Assembly: GCF_014297595.2 (NCBI RefSeq)
Contig: NZ_CP060414.2
Coordinates: forward strand, 2,046,001 to 2,110,000
Length of the DNA: 64,000 nucleotides
Direction: 5' to 3'
From: Neisseria musculi
GTDB taxonomy: Bacteria > Pseudomonadota > Gammaproteobacteria > Burkholderiales > Neisseriaceae
Shown here: positions 34,973 to 48,189 of the stretch, piece after piece
Layout: each line of letters begins with the position of its first letter
Numbering within the stretch: position 1 is the first letter of the stretch
Position numbers and translations under genes: made by a program
Notes under the pieces: generated by a model
Databases searched by the model: none
Told to the model about the DNA's origin: nothing
What the model saw: only the letters and a program-made list of their open reading frames with translations

Positions 34973-34983
34973 GCTAACGACCC
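34908..34983 (-). tRNA. tRNA-Lys(UUU), copy 2 (island attachment site)
   Basis: Identical to copy 1 over all 76 nt, including CCA. The integrase frame runs into its 3' end, so this is the attR/attL-type boundary of the island. Confidence 0.97.
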
Positions 34984-34995
34984 GGAAGAGTGCGC

Positions 34996-35024
34996 ATAAT
35001 ATGAAAACTATACCGTATTGTCAA
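34996..35024 (-). promoter_or_regulatory. Sigma-70 promoter of tRNA-Lys copy 2
   Basis: Reading leftward: TTGACA (35024-35019), a 17-nt spacer, TATTAT (35001-34996), 13 bp before the tRNA 5' end. Confidence 0.88.
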
Positions 35025-35056
35025 TAGCTGCATCTCATCATTTGATAAGTATGAGT

Positions 35057-38000
35057 TTAGAAGATTTCTCTCCAGCTGATGCGTCGTATGCCGCAGTTGC
35101 GGCCATCGACTGCAAAACTATTACCGCTACCTTTCACAATAAAATGGTCGCCTTTGCCGGTAAAGCATTGGTTCCTAGGGATGGGGTTGTTTGTGCTTAA
35201 CAGGCCATCGGTTCCTGAGCCGCCATTATCGCCGTCAAGTGTAACAGGGGTGTTGGCGGCATGTTGGGCTGTGTTAACGTAAGTAGTGCCGTCAATACCG
35301 CTGTGCATTTGCCCGTTTGCAAAAAAGCCGTTGTTCAAAATGGGCGTGCCGTCTTGCTTCAAGTATCGGATATGTGCATGGGCCTTTGACAGTGCGCCGC
35401 CGGTGTCGGCATGCATAATGAGATCCCAGTTGCTGCTTTCCGTTTTGGTTTCAGTAGTTTCGGGAATACATACATCGTCTGTCGAATTAATAGTTTGGGT
35501 GGTTTTGTAAATGCGGGTATTTACAAACGCGCTGCGCAAAATCATAGTGGGTTTTACAACAACACGTTCGCCGTCGGTTGCGCCTAAATCGATTTTCCAG
35601 CCTTTATGTTCAGGCTTTATCAGGTTGTTTGTTAAAAAGCGGTATTGTTTACCTTCAATCGTTTTTGCAGTTAATGTTTGTTGTAACAAATCGCCGGCAG
35701 TTGCTACTGCTTTTGTTGTGGCAGTATTTGTTTCAGACGGGGTCAAATCATCGAAAATGCCGAAAATTGCCTGCTGGGCTTTGCTGGCGGCATCGCTTTG
35801 GTATATGTCGCTGCCCGTTCCGAAAATGACTACATATTTATTGAGAGATTGGCGGGAAACGGCAGGGGCGGCGGTAATCGGTTGGGATGCCGAACCGGCG
35901 TAGATACGTTCAACTTTCCAGTTGCCGGGTTTTTCTCCGCGCAGATCAAAGCGGTACATATTGCCGCCGTAATCGCCTGCATAGGCCACATCGGTAATGC
36001 CGTCGAAATCGGTGTCCAACAGGGTGGGGCTGGATAATCCGCCTACGCCGTTTGGAACTGGGATTTTCTTGATCAGATCGCCTGCCTTGGCTCCTTTTAC
36101 TTCTCCCGTTGCGGCTTCCTGTCCCAGTAAATCGTAAACATAGAGGGCGGTTTCGTTGGCAGCATCATTGATATCCTGTTTGCGGTAGCCACTGGCAAGA
36201 AATGCTGCATAGCGTACATTTTCAGAGATTTTTACGGCCTCTCGGCTGCCTGCGGCGGGGCGTTGGATAGAAATGCGGCCGATTTGCGGCGTACCGATGG
36301 TGTAGCCCAATGTATTGTTTGCGCCTTTTTCAGTTTCAAATAAAGGCACTTGGGTGTTCCAGCTTCTGTCGGCGGCATTCAAGCCGATTGCCGTGCCGCT
36401 TTTGCGGTTGGTTCCGCCGACATTCAACGCATAAGCACCGCGCCCGCCCTGACCCATGGCACCAAACATGACTGTTTGCTGGCCTTTAACCTCACCTGCG
36501 GGGGCAGGCGTTTGGCGCACGACAAATCCGCCGTTAACCATATAGCGGTGCGGGGTGGACGCTCCATAGCCTTCAACGGCGAGTTCTTTCAGAGTCTTGC
36601 CCAAAGTTTCACCGCCGTTGCCGCTGTCGCGTTCCATCCCCGCAGGGATGTAGCTGAGTTTCAGGCTATACGGGTGGTTGGCATCGCTGCTGCTTTGAAA
36701 CAGATGCACCATGCCGTCGTTGGCGGCAGTTAATAAAAATTCTTGGCGGCCATTAACGGTTTTACCGATAGTGGCGATGCCGCTGTCTAAAATATCGCCC
36801 AAATCGCGCTTGCCGCTCACCGGATTGCCTGAATTATCAAAATTGCGGTCACGATAGGTTTGGCTGTATCGATTGTTGGCAGCCTCGGCCTTAATCACGG
36901 AATCGGCCTTGTTTCCGCGTACGGTCCACGGTATCAGCGCGTTTTTCCATTCGTCTGCTGTAGTGCTTGAAATACCGAAATCCGTATTACTGCCGTTAAG
37001 CGTATCTGCCCAAAAAACACCGTTGGGCATTCCCGTGTTGATAAGCGTTTTGCGCCCGGCAAAAGAGGGCAGTTTAAAGCTGTTTTTAAATGACCCGTCT
37101 TGTGCCAGTTCATAGAAACGCAATTGACTGCTCCATGTTTGCGGGTCGACATATACCGACAGAGCCGCTCTCGGTTCTTTATCGGTTCCGTTGCCTGTTA
37201 CGGCAGGGGCAGCCGTGCCGACGCTTTCTTGTGAATTATTCTGGTTGTTGTGCTCAATGTTGTCGAAGATTTCGCCGATTGCATTAACCAGTTCGTCTGC
37301 ATTTCGGGCATTGAAAAATATTTTATCCGTAGGTTTGCGGGTCGTGCTTCCGGCTGCACCTTTTTTAAGGTATTCCTTGCCGGCATCAGTTAATCCCTCG
37401 CCAAAACCGATAGTGAATGTTTCTGCGATTTGTTTTGCATACTGGCTTTGCCCATCAGAGCCTTTGGGATCTGCGGGATCTCCGTTCCAACTTTTGCCTG
37501 TGTTGTCTGTGCCGCTTGTTTTAAAATCTTTGGTGGCCAAAGTTTGGCTGAAAAATGACAGTCCTGTGTTTCTATCCCAAAAAGAATGGAAATTTCCATC
37601 TATTTTTCTGACACATTGCCCTACGGCAGGAGGCCGGCCAAAATAATCATCGCCGGAAAAATTGAAAATTAAGGAATTGGTCCATGAACAGCTTAAATTT
37701 GCATCGCCGTCGGACATCAGCAGAATAAAGTTTTTTTGACACCTGTATCGGGTATTGTTTCTGACAACTTTCGACAGCTCGTAAAACCGACGTGTTGTGG
37801 GCGTCCCGCCCTTAGATGACATTTTATTGATTGTTTTAATAACGGATTGCCAATCATCGGTATAGGCAGACATATTTACCGAGTTGTTATTGTTCAGAGT
37901 CTGTATGTTCCAATTGATTTACGATTGGTATTTGCCGACGACGGAAGTCAAGGCCTCTTTTGCAATAGACATACGGCTGCGTTCGGGCCAAACTGCCGGT

Positions 38001-38233
38001 GATTGCACGTTGCGGGGAGGGTACTCCATACTGCCCGAGTCATCGACAAACAGCATGACATTCGGCTTTACCTTACCCGCTCCGCCTCGAATTTCGGTTT
38101 TGTTTTGAAGACGGATGGGCGTATCGGCAAAATTTGCAGATGCCGTTCCGGTTGCCAATAATGCAAAAGCCGAAGATAAGCTGTAAATCATCGGGCGAAC
38201 TGTTGTGCAGAATCGCAAAGGTGTTTTTTTCAT
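35057..38233 (-). pseudogene. pilC: Type IV pilus tip/biogenesis protein PilC (PilY1), split by an in-frame TAA
   Basis: From ATG 38233: signal peptide (MKKTPLRF ... ATGTASA, about 33 residues), then a von Willebrand A-like segment with FVDDSGSM (residues 62-69). Codon 105 is TAA (37921-37919); the same frame continues INWNIQTLNNNNSVN and on for ~950 residues to GIRRISWREIF. The C-terminal beta-propeller is present, with the Ca-binding loop DTDFDGITD. Total length (1,058 with the stop) equals normal PilC, so only this one codon breaks it; CAA (Gln) to TAA is the simplest change. PilC proteins promote pilus assembly and adhesion. No poly-G phase tract is seen near the start. Confidence 0.88.
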
Positions 38234-38466
38234 AATGTGCAGTCTTTCATAATCGTCCGAAAAAGCTTGAACAGCTGATGCGGGATACTGAATGTAATTT
38301 TTGTATGGAAATGCGAGTGATTTTATCATGCCGATTGGTTTTTTTGCATTTTTTAGAGCAGAGAGAGGCATGAAATTCTCTTAAAATGCAACAGATTGAC
38401 AAGATACTGTCAATCTGTTTTTGAAACGGCGGGTGCACTTGCCGGCCGGCAACGTTTTATTTCTGC

Positions 38467-38575
38467 TTGAGCCCGTGCGTCATTTCGCTTAAAATATCTT
38501 GCTTCTACAGCATAGAGTTATGCCCTGAAAGGCACGTAACACGGTTTTTAAAAACCGTGCGGCGTGTTTTTTTTT
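38467..38575 (+). promoter_or_regulatory. carA promoter and attenuator-like leader
   Basis: TTGAGC (38467-38472), 17 nt, TAAAAT (38490-38495). About 40 nt downstream is CACGGTTTTT/AAAAACCGTG (38540-38559), a perfect 10-bp stem. An alternative stem AACACG/CGTGTT (38538-38543, 38563-38568) is followed by nine T. The two overlap, so the leader could switch between termination and readthrough. carA starts 63 bp further on. Confidence 0.5.
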
Positions 38576-38637
38576 AGCCGGATTCTTTCAGACGGCCTTG
38601 TGCTGCTTCATAGCCCGGCCCTCACAGGATACCCATC

Positions 38638-39771
38638 ATGACCACACCCGCAATTTTAGTGCTCGCCGACGGCAGCGTGTTTCACGGCACCTCGGTGGGA
38701 TTTCACGGCACGACTTCCGGCGAAGTGGTGTTCAACACTTCGATGACCGGTTATCAGGAAATCCTTACCGACCCCTCCTACTGCAAACAAATCGTTACCC
38801 TCACCTACCCGCACGTCGGCAACACCGGTGCCAACGGCGAAGATGCGGAAAGCCGCGCCGTGTATGCCGCCGGGCTGATTATCCGCGACCTGTCGCTCTT
38901 GCACAGCAATTTCCGCAGCAGCGAAAGCCTGCAAGATTATTTGGTGAGCAATAAAACCGTGGCGATTGCCGATATCGACACCCGCCGCCTCACCCGCATC
39001 CTGCGCGACAAGGGCGCGCAGGTGGGCGCGATTCTTACCGGCGCGCAAGCCGCCGAAGAAAAGGCGCACAAACTGATTGCCGAGTTCGGCAGCATGGTGG
39101 GCAAAGATTTGGCCAAAGAAGTGAGCTGCACCGAGCCTTATGAATGGCGCGAAGGCATGTGGCAGCTCGGCAGGGGCTTTGTGAGGCCGTCTGAACAGCC
39201 TTACCACGTTGTTGCCTACGATTTCGGCATCAAAACCACCATTCTGCGCATGCTGGCGGAACGCGGCTGCCGCGTAACCGTGGTGCCGGCGCAAACCCCT
39301 GCCGCCGATGTATTGGCTTTAAACCCCGATGGTGTGTTTCTCTCCAACGGCCCGGGCGACCCCGAGCCTTGCAGTTACGCGATTGATGCCGTGAAAACAT
39401 TGCTGGCAAGCAAAAAACCGCTGTTCGGCATCTGCCTGGGCCATCAATTGTTGGGGCTGGCGGTGGACGGCAAAACCCGCAAAATGGCATTCGGCCATCA
39501 TGGCGCCAACCACCCGGTGCAGGATTTGGCCGGCGGCAAAGTGATGATTACCAGCCAAAACCACGGCTTTGAAGTGGACGCCGAAAGCCTGCCGGCGCAC
39601 GTTAAAGTAACCCACCGCTCGCTGTTCGACGGCTCGCTGCAAGGCATCGAGCTGGCCGACCGACCCGCATTCAGCTTCCAAGGCCACCCCGAAGCCAGCC
39701 CCGGCCCGCACGATGTGGCTTATCTGTTCGATAAGTTTATCGACAGCATGAAAGCCGCCAAAACCGCCTGA
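38638..39771 (+). CDS. carA: Carbamoyl-phosphate synthase small subunit
   Basis: 377 residues. The N-terminal CarA domain is followed by a class I glutamine amidotransferase domain: nucleophile Cys in [13 protein letters not shown], with His and Glu in [13 protein letters not shown]. It hydrolyses glutamine to supply ammonia to CarB for carbamoyl phosphate (arginine and pyrimidine synthesis). carB is not adjacent but ~1.6 kb downstream on the same strand, a layout known from Neisseria. A DUS at 39183 encodes RPSEQP. Confidence 0.96.
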   Translation: MTTPAILVLADGSVFHGTSVGFHGTTSGEVVFNTSMTGYQEILTDPSYCKQIVTLTYPHVGNTGANGEDAESRAVYAAGLIIRDLSLLHSNFRSSESLQDYLVSNKTVAIADIDTRRLTRILRDKGAQVGAILTGAQAAEEKAHKLIAEFGSMVGKDLAKEVSCTEPYEWREGMWQLGRGFVRPSEQPYHVVAYDFGIKTTILRMLAERGCRVTVVPAQTPAADVLALNPDGVFLSNGPGDPEPCSYAIDAVKTLLASKKPLFGICLGHQLLGLAVDGKTRKMAFGHHGANHPVQDLAGGKVMITSQNHGFEVDAESLPAHVKVTHRSLFDGSLQGIELADRPAFSFQGHPEASPGPHDVAYLFDKFIDSMKAAKTA

Positions 39772-40005
39772 TAACGCCCCGGCGGCAACAGATTGGGCGA
39801 TAACAGACAGCGGCGGGATTTTTAAATTAAAGCAGAGAGGGGCGGATTCAGGCTATACCTGAAAAACCTGCCGAACCCGGCCGTTTCGCGCAACAGCGCA
39901 ACCGCCGCACAGTCTGCGGCTCTTACCGCCCTGCCCGGCCCCACCCGCAATACGGCAGCGTTTACGGCTGCATTTTCCAAACCCGATTTTCAGAAAGTTT
40001 TTATC

Positions 40006-40209
40006 ATGCGTTTGCTTTTAGCCATTATCTTGCCGTGGTTGCAGTTTTTCACCATCGGCCGCCCATTTGCCGGCATCATCTGCCTGATTCTGCAACTGAC
40101 TGTAATCGGCTGGGTGCCTGCCGCCATATGGTCGGTTTACGCGCTGAGCCAATATAAAACCGATCAGAAAATCCGCGCCGCCGTCAGCCAAGGCCGTCTG
40201 AAAGCATAA
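40006..40209 (+). CDS. YqaE/Pmp3-family small membrane protein
   Basis: 67 residues with two membrane helices (LLLAIILPWLQFF; GIICLILQLTVIGWVPAAIW) and a polar tail, the Pmp3/UPF0057 pattern. Family members are small stress-related membrane proteins affecting ion balance. The tail residues GRLKA come from a DUS (40192-40203) just before the stop. The ~230 bp between carA and this gene contain nothing else clear. Confidence 0.85.
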   Translation: MRLLLAIILPWLQFFTIGRPFAGIICLILQLTVIGWVPAAIWSVYALSQYKTDQKIRAAVSQGRLKA

Positions 40210-40435
40210 CACTCGGGCTGCCTTAAAGAAGCATATTGCAGACGGCGTTTGCCGGCAGAAACACGGGGGCTGTGTGGGGCGCGCTTCGGCAGACAGGCTG
40301 CAATAAGGCCGTATAACCTTAATCCCGCTTTCAGACGGCCTCGAAAGAAAACACCGGCACTGCCGGTGCAGATAGAACAGCACAGTGGTTGCAGAGCCTG
40401 TATGCGCCGCCCCGGTAAATGAATACGGTGAAATC

Positions 40436-40816
40436 ATGAACATTACCGCGCTTGATCGTTTGGTGCTGACGGTAGCGGATATTCCGCGCAGCATCGCGTT
40501 TTACACGCAAGTGTTGGGTATGCGGGAAACCACTTTCGGCGAAGGCCGCAAAGTGCTGTTGTTCGGCCGCCAGAAAATCAACCTGCACCGGCTCGGCGCC
40601 GAAATACCGCCCCATGCGCAAAACGCCGGCTGCGGCACGGCAGATTTGTGTTTGCTCACTGACACCCCGCTGGATCAGGTGCTGGCTGAGCTTCGGGCGC
40701 ACGGCATCGAAACCTTAAGCGGTATTGTTCCCCGCACGGGCGCAGCCGGCGCAATCGAATCGGTTTATCTGCGCAACCCGGACGGCAATCTGCTGGAAAT
40801 CAGCCGCTATATTTGA
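40436..40816 (+). CDS. VOC/glyoxalase-superfamily protein
   Basis: 126 residues starting MNITALDRLVLTVADIPRSI. Two beta-alpha-beta-beta-beta repeats are visible: first strand LDRLVLTVAD with SIAFYTQVLGM, then TADLCLLTDTPLD and the C-terminal SVYLRNPDGNLLEISRY. Metal ligands typical of glyoxalase I (His/Glu) are partly present: H-R in NLHRLGAE and the final Glu in LLEIS. It is probably a metal-dependent VOC protein of unknown substrate. I use the internal ATG (40436), because the upstream extension lies in a DUS-hairpin region. Confidence 0.85.
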   Translation: MNITALDRLVLTVADIPRSIAFYTQVLGMRETTFGEGRKVLLFGRQKINLHRLGAEIPPHAQNAGCGTADLCLLTDTPLDQVLAELRAHGIETLSGIVPRTGAAGAIESVYLRNPDGNLLEISRYI

Positions 40817-40824
40817 ATGGATAT

Positions 40825-40975
40825 TTTCAGACGGCTCCGCCTGCCGCAGGCCGTCTGAAAAGACAAAAAACGCAAAAACAAACAATAGAAGCTTTAAAAG
40901 GATTTCAAACGGCTCCGCCCGATACAGGCCGTCTGAAAGGCAAAAAAACAAAACAAACAATAAAAAATTTAAAAT
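40825..40975. repeat. Tandemly duplicated DUS-hairpin unit
   Basis: Copy A (40825-40900) and copy B (40902-40975) share the order: inverted DUS or near-DUS, CGGCTCCGCC, DUS, then an A-rich tail with ACAAACAAT. In copy B the inverted DUS carries one change (TTTCAAACGGC). The duplicate terminates transcription between the VOC gene and the broken SemiSWEET gene. Confidence 0.65.
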
Positions 40976-40987
40976 CAGAGAATAATC

Positions 40988-41246
40988 ATGCCGTTTAACG
41001 ACAAGCAAATCCGCATTTTATCCATCGTTGCCACCATGATGGCGGTGGGTATATTGCCTACATTCCGCAGATCCAAATGAATCTGGCCGGCCAGAAAGGC
41101 ACATGGCTGCAACCTTTGGTGGCTGCCGTCAATTGCACCTTGTGGGTGGTTTACGCCCTGTTTAAAAAAACCGCGATATTCCCGTGGCGCTGGCCAACGC
41201 GCCCGGCATTTTTCTCGGCCTGGCCACCTTTGCCACCAGCTTTTAA
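40988..41246 (+). pseudogene. SemiSWEET sugar transporter with two frameshifts
   Basis: Three frames must be joined: MPFNDKQIRILSIVATMMAVG, then YIAYIPQIQMNLAGQKGTWL through LWVVYALFKK, then NRDIPVALANAPGIFLGLAT ending AFTSF-like at TAA 41246. Together they give an ~86-residue three-helix SemiSWEET protein with the PQ motif (YIPQIQ). The second shift is at an A7 run near 41163. As written, no full protein can be made. Confidence 0.82.
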
Positions 41247-41349
41247 CGCGCAGCCGTTGCGCTTTGATACGGCAGCCTGCGGCCGTCTGAATGATTGCCG
41301 GACACCATATAAAAACCCGACTGAATATATTCTGTGAGAAAGTAAAATC

Positions 41350-44562
<3,213 letters not shown>

Positions 44563-44619
44563 TCAGGCAACAGCCGGACTTGCCGCAGCCAAACACCAGA
44601 AAGGCCGTTTGAAATGCTG

Positions 44620-44673
44620 AACAGCACCTTTGAAAGTTAAACACTTCCTCCAATTTTAAAAGGTGCTGTTTTC
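44620..44673 (+). terminator. Rho-independent terminator after carB
   Basis: AACAGCACCTTT (44620-44631) pairs perfectly with AAAGGTGCTGTT (44659-44670), followed by TTC. It may also be part of the IS3 remnant's left end. Confidence 0.75.
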
Positions 44674-44675
44674 TT

Positions 44676-45803
44676 ATGTTCAAATATACACCCAACTTCA
44701 AATACCAAGCCGCACCCTATTATCACCAAGTGCACAGCCAACAGCGCACCAAATGGTACTTCAACGTCTCACGCACACATCTACGCCGTTGGATAGCCGC
44801 TTATCGGCAAGGCGGTATCGCCGCACTTCAACACCTACAGGCTGCCTCTATGAAGACTAAATGCAAAAACCCGTTTATCACCGATAAACCCGAGCACAAC
44901 TGATTGAAGAGTTGGGGTACATGAGGGTGTAGAACGACTGCCTAAAACACATGAAAGCCCTCAACGAAAAGGAGGGGACGCTGCCAAAGCTGACAAACCG
45001 TTTAAACGTTGAGAGCGGAACACCCGCTGAAATATCTGACGCACAGTGCCTACATTCCCAAAAGCAGCTTTCATTACCCTATCGGCAAAGCCGATCCCGA
45101 TGCAGCGACCAAAAACCGCAGTGAGTGAAGCCTATCGCCGACACAAAGGCCGCCCGGGTCATCGGCAAATTGCTGCAGTATTGTCGCGGAATAAAAAGAA
45201 AGTGCAGCGCATTATGGGTTTATTGAAACCAAAAGCTAAAGGCCGCAGCAAAAAATCCTACCGCCTGCAGGCAATAGGAAAGAAGGCTTCGGACAATATT
45301 CCCAATCGTGAATTTACTGCCGACAAACCGGCAGATAAATGGCGGATCAATGTTACGGAGTTCAAATGCACAGACGGGAAACTGTATTTATCGCCGATAA
45401 TTGGATGTGTTTAATCGAGAGATTGCGGCCTATTGTTTAGGCCGCAGAGCGGACAGTAAAATGGTAACGCGAATGCCGGGAAAAGCATTTAGTCGTCTGA
45501 AAGGCAAAACCCTGCTATTGCATTCCGCCCGGGGTGTGCCGTACCGGACAAATGCTGATCGGGTAAAACCGGCTGGGAAAGGAATGGTGCAAAGCATGTC
45601 GCGAAAAGGCAATAGTTGGGACAATGCGCCGATGGAGGGTTGCTTCGGTATGCTGAAAACGGAAAGCTTCTATAAAGAAGGCGCACTATCAGTGGCGTAA
45701 CTGGCAATTGTAATAGATGATTACATACATTACTACAATCATGAACGGATTAGTTTAAACTTAAAAAAAGCCGGGTTCTGTCGGCTACAGAATCCGGCTT
45801 GAA
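44676..45803 (+). pseudogene. IS3-family (IS150-group) transposase remnant
   Basis: OrfA-like start MFKYTPNFKYQAAPYYHQ, then RTHLRRWIAAYRQGGIAALQ. Several frames later come the OrfB pieces: AYRRHKGRPGHRQIAAVLSR, KPADKWRINVTEFKCTDGKL, SMSRKGNSWDNAPMEGCFG, and YIHYYNHERISLNLKKAGF. At least three frame breaks are present. The first catalytic Asp of WxTDVTEF is Asn here, and the second is lost (IIGCV). It is inactive. Terminal repeats were not defined. Confidence 0.88.
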
Positions 45804-45902
45804 AAGGCTGTTTGAGAAAGATTCTTAACTTATCTAAGTATTGGGGGACAGTTCACCCGTTTTCAAACGGCCTTTGCTGCATTCAATGCCGAAGCAGTGG
45901 GT

Positions 45903-47990
45903 TTAACCCACCTTATCCCCCGGCTGCGCGCCTTCGTGTACATCGAGCAGCCGCAGTTTGCCGTCTGTGCCGGCGGCGGAAAGAATCATGCCTTCGGATA
46001 CGCCGAATTTGGCCATTTTGCGCGGGGCGAAGTTAGCTACGGCAACCACCATGCGGCCATTGAGTTCGGTAGGGTTGGGGTAGCTGCCGGCGATGCCGGA
46101 GAAAATCACGCGCTGCTCGAAGCCGAAGTCGAGGTCGAATCTCAGCAGTTTGGTGCTGCCTTCTACGGCTTGGCAGTTCAATACTTTGGCCACGCGCATA
46201 TCGATTTTGAGAAAGTCGTCAAAACCGGCCTGAGCGGCCACTTTTTCATAGCGGCCATCAGGTGCGGCGGCGGTATCGGGGTTGGCGGCCGTCTGAATGC
46301 TTGGTTTGTTGGCTTTGATTAGGTTGTCCACTTGTTTTTGCTCCACGCGCTGCATCAGGTGTCGATAGGGGTTGATGGTGTGGTTTTCGGGCAGGAGCCC
46401 GCGGGTGTTGTCCCAGGTGATTTCGGGCAGGTTGAGGAATAGGGCGGCGTTTTGCGCGGTTTGCGGCAACACGGGCGCGAGGTAGGCGGTGAGCATGGCG
46501 AAGGCGTTAATCAACTCGCTGCACACTTGGTGCAGGCGTTCGCCCTGCCCTTCCTGTTTGGCCAGATCCCACGGTTTGTTGGAATCAACATATTCGTTTA
46601 CGGCATCGGCCAATGCCATGATTTCGCGCAGGGCGCGGGCGTATTCACGGGTTTCGTAATCGGCGGCGATGGTTTCTGATTGGGCGGCCAATTGTTGCAG
46701 CAGGGGGCTGCCGGAAACGTTTTTCAGACGGCCTTCGAAGCGTTTGGCGATAAAGCCGGCGGCGCGGGCGGCGATGTTGATGTATTTACCGACCAAATCG
46801 CTATTTACGCGGGCGGTAAAGTCGTTAAGATTCAAATCGATATCTTCGATGCGGCTGTTGAGTTTGGCGGCGATGTAGTAGCGCATCCATTCGGGGTTGA
46901 GGCCTTGCTCGAGATAGGAGCGGGCGGTGATGAAGGTGCCGCGCGATTTCGACATTTTTTGGCCGTCCACGGTTAAAAAGCCGTGGGCAAACACGCCGGT
47001 AGGGGTGCGGTGGCCGGAAAATTCGAGCATGGCCGGCCAAAATAAGGCGTGGAAATAGAGAATGTCTTTGCCGATAAAGTGATACATCTCGGTTTGGCTG
47101 CCGGCTTGGAAATATTCGCCGTAATCCAAACCGATGCGGCTGCACAGGTTTTTAAACGAGGCCATGTAGCCGACCGGGGCATCGAGCCACACATAGAAAT
47201 ATTTGCCGGGCGCACCGGGGATTTCAAAGCCGAAATAGGGGGCGTCGCGGGAAATATCCCAGTCGGCAAGGCCGCCTTCGCCGTTTTCGCCGGGGTGCAG
47301 CCATTCTTTCATTTTGTTGAGTGCTTCGGGTTGCAGATGCGGCCGGGTGCGGCCGTCTGAAAGGGTGGTGCTGCCGGCCGTCCATTGTTTCAGAAAGTCG
47401 GCACACTCGCCGAGTTTGAAAAAGAAATGCTCGGATTCTTTCAACACGGGCGCGGCACCCGACACGGCAGAATAGGGGTTAATCAGCTCGGTGGGGGCGT
47501 AGGTGGTGCCGCACACTTCGCAGTTGTCGCCGTATTGGTCGCGGGCGCGGCATTTGGGGCATTCGCCTTTCACGAAACGGTCGGGCAGAAACATGTGTTT
47601 TTCGGGGTCGAAAAGCTGCGCTATGGTGCGGCTTTCGATTTTGCCGTTTGCTTTCAGGGCGAGATAGATTTGCTCTGAAAGCTGTTGGTTTTCAGGCGAG
47701 TGGGTGGAGTAATAGTTGTCGTAGCCGATATAAAAGCCGCCGAAGTCGGCCAGATGTTCAGCGTGCACTTTTTCAATCAGGGCTTCGGGGGTGAGGTTTT
47801 GTTTTTCGGCCGCCAGCATGATGGGGGTGCCGTGGGTGTCGTCTGCGCAGCAATAGTGGCATTGGTGGCCGCGCAGTTTTTGAAAGCGCACCCAGATGTC
47901 GGTTTGGATATGCTCGACCATGTGGCCGAGGTGGATGCTGCCGTTGGCATAAGGCAGGGCGGAAGTTACGAGAATTTTGCGTTGAATCAT
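45903..47990 (-). CDS. metG: Methionyl-tRNA synthetase
   Basis: 695 residues. The Rossmann core has the HIGH-type motif HLGH (residues 21-24) and KMSKS (about 339-343). A zinc knuckle lies at CPKC ... CEVC (about 147-163). The C-terminal ~110 residues form the tRNA-binding (Trbp111/EMAP-type) domain ([20 protein letters not shown]). It charges tRNA-Met, including initiator tRNA. The start at 47990 gives [21 protein letters not shown] lies inside at 46305 and others at 46723 and 47350. Confidence 0.97.
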   Translation of the reverse strand: MIQRKILVTSALPYANGSIHLGHMVEHIQTDIWVRFQKLRGHQCHYCCADDTHGTPIMLAAEKQNLTPEALIEKVHAEHLADFGGFYIGYDNYYSTHSPENQQLSEQIYLALKANGKIESRTIAQLFDPEKHMFLPDRFVKGECPKCRARDQYGDNCEVCGTTYAPTELINPYSAVSGAAPVLKESEHFFFKLGECADFLKQWTAGSTTLSDGRTRPHLQPEALNKMKEWLHPGENGEGGLADWDISRDAPYFGFEIPGAPGKYFYVWLDAPVGYMASFKNLCSRIGLDYGEYFQAGSQTEMYHFIGKDILYFHALFWPAMLEFSGHRTPTGVFAHGFLTVDGQKMSKSRGTFITARSYLEQGLNPEWMRYYIAAKLNSRIEDIDLNLNDFTARVNSDLVGKYINIAARAAGFIAKRFEGRLKNVSGSPLLQQLAAQSETIAADYETREYARALREIMALADAVNEYVDSNKPWDLAKQEGQGERLHQVCSELINAFAMLTAYLAPVLPQTAQNAALFLNLPEITWDNTRGLLPENHTINPYRHLMQRVEQKQVDNLIKANKPSIQTAANPDTAAAPDGRYEKVAAQAGFDDFLKIDMRVAKVLNCQAVEGSTKLLRFDLDFGFEQRVIFSGIAGSYPNPTELNGRMVVAVANFAPRKMAKFGVSEGMILSAAGTDGKLRLLDVHEGAQPGDKVG

Positions 47991-48053
47991 GTTTTGTGCT
48001 TGAAAAAACGGGGAATTTGTCGAAGTGTGGGATTATAGCGTAAAACGCATAAG

Positions 48054-48082
48054 GGGCCGTCTGAAAAGTTTTCAGACGGCCT
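48054..48082. terminator. Inverted-DUS hairpin between divergent metG and MFS genes
   Basis: GGCCGTCTGAAAA (48055-48067) and TTTTCAGACGGCC (48069-48081). No gene ends here, so it is not an ordinary terminator; it lies in the 5' leader of metG. Confidence 0.65.
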
Positions 48083-48189
48083 GTGAAACTGTTTCTCAAG
48101 TAAACAGTCCAATATTGTGCCATGCGGCTTTTTTGTTGGGAAAGCCGCTTTGCCGCATCTTTCGACAATAAAACTCAAGGTGGGTTCTT

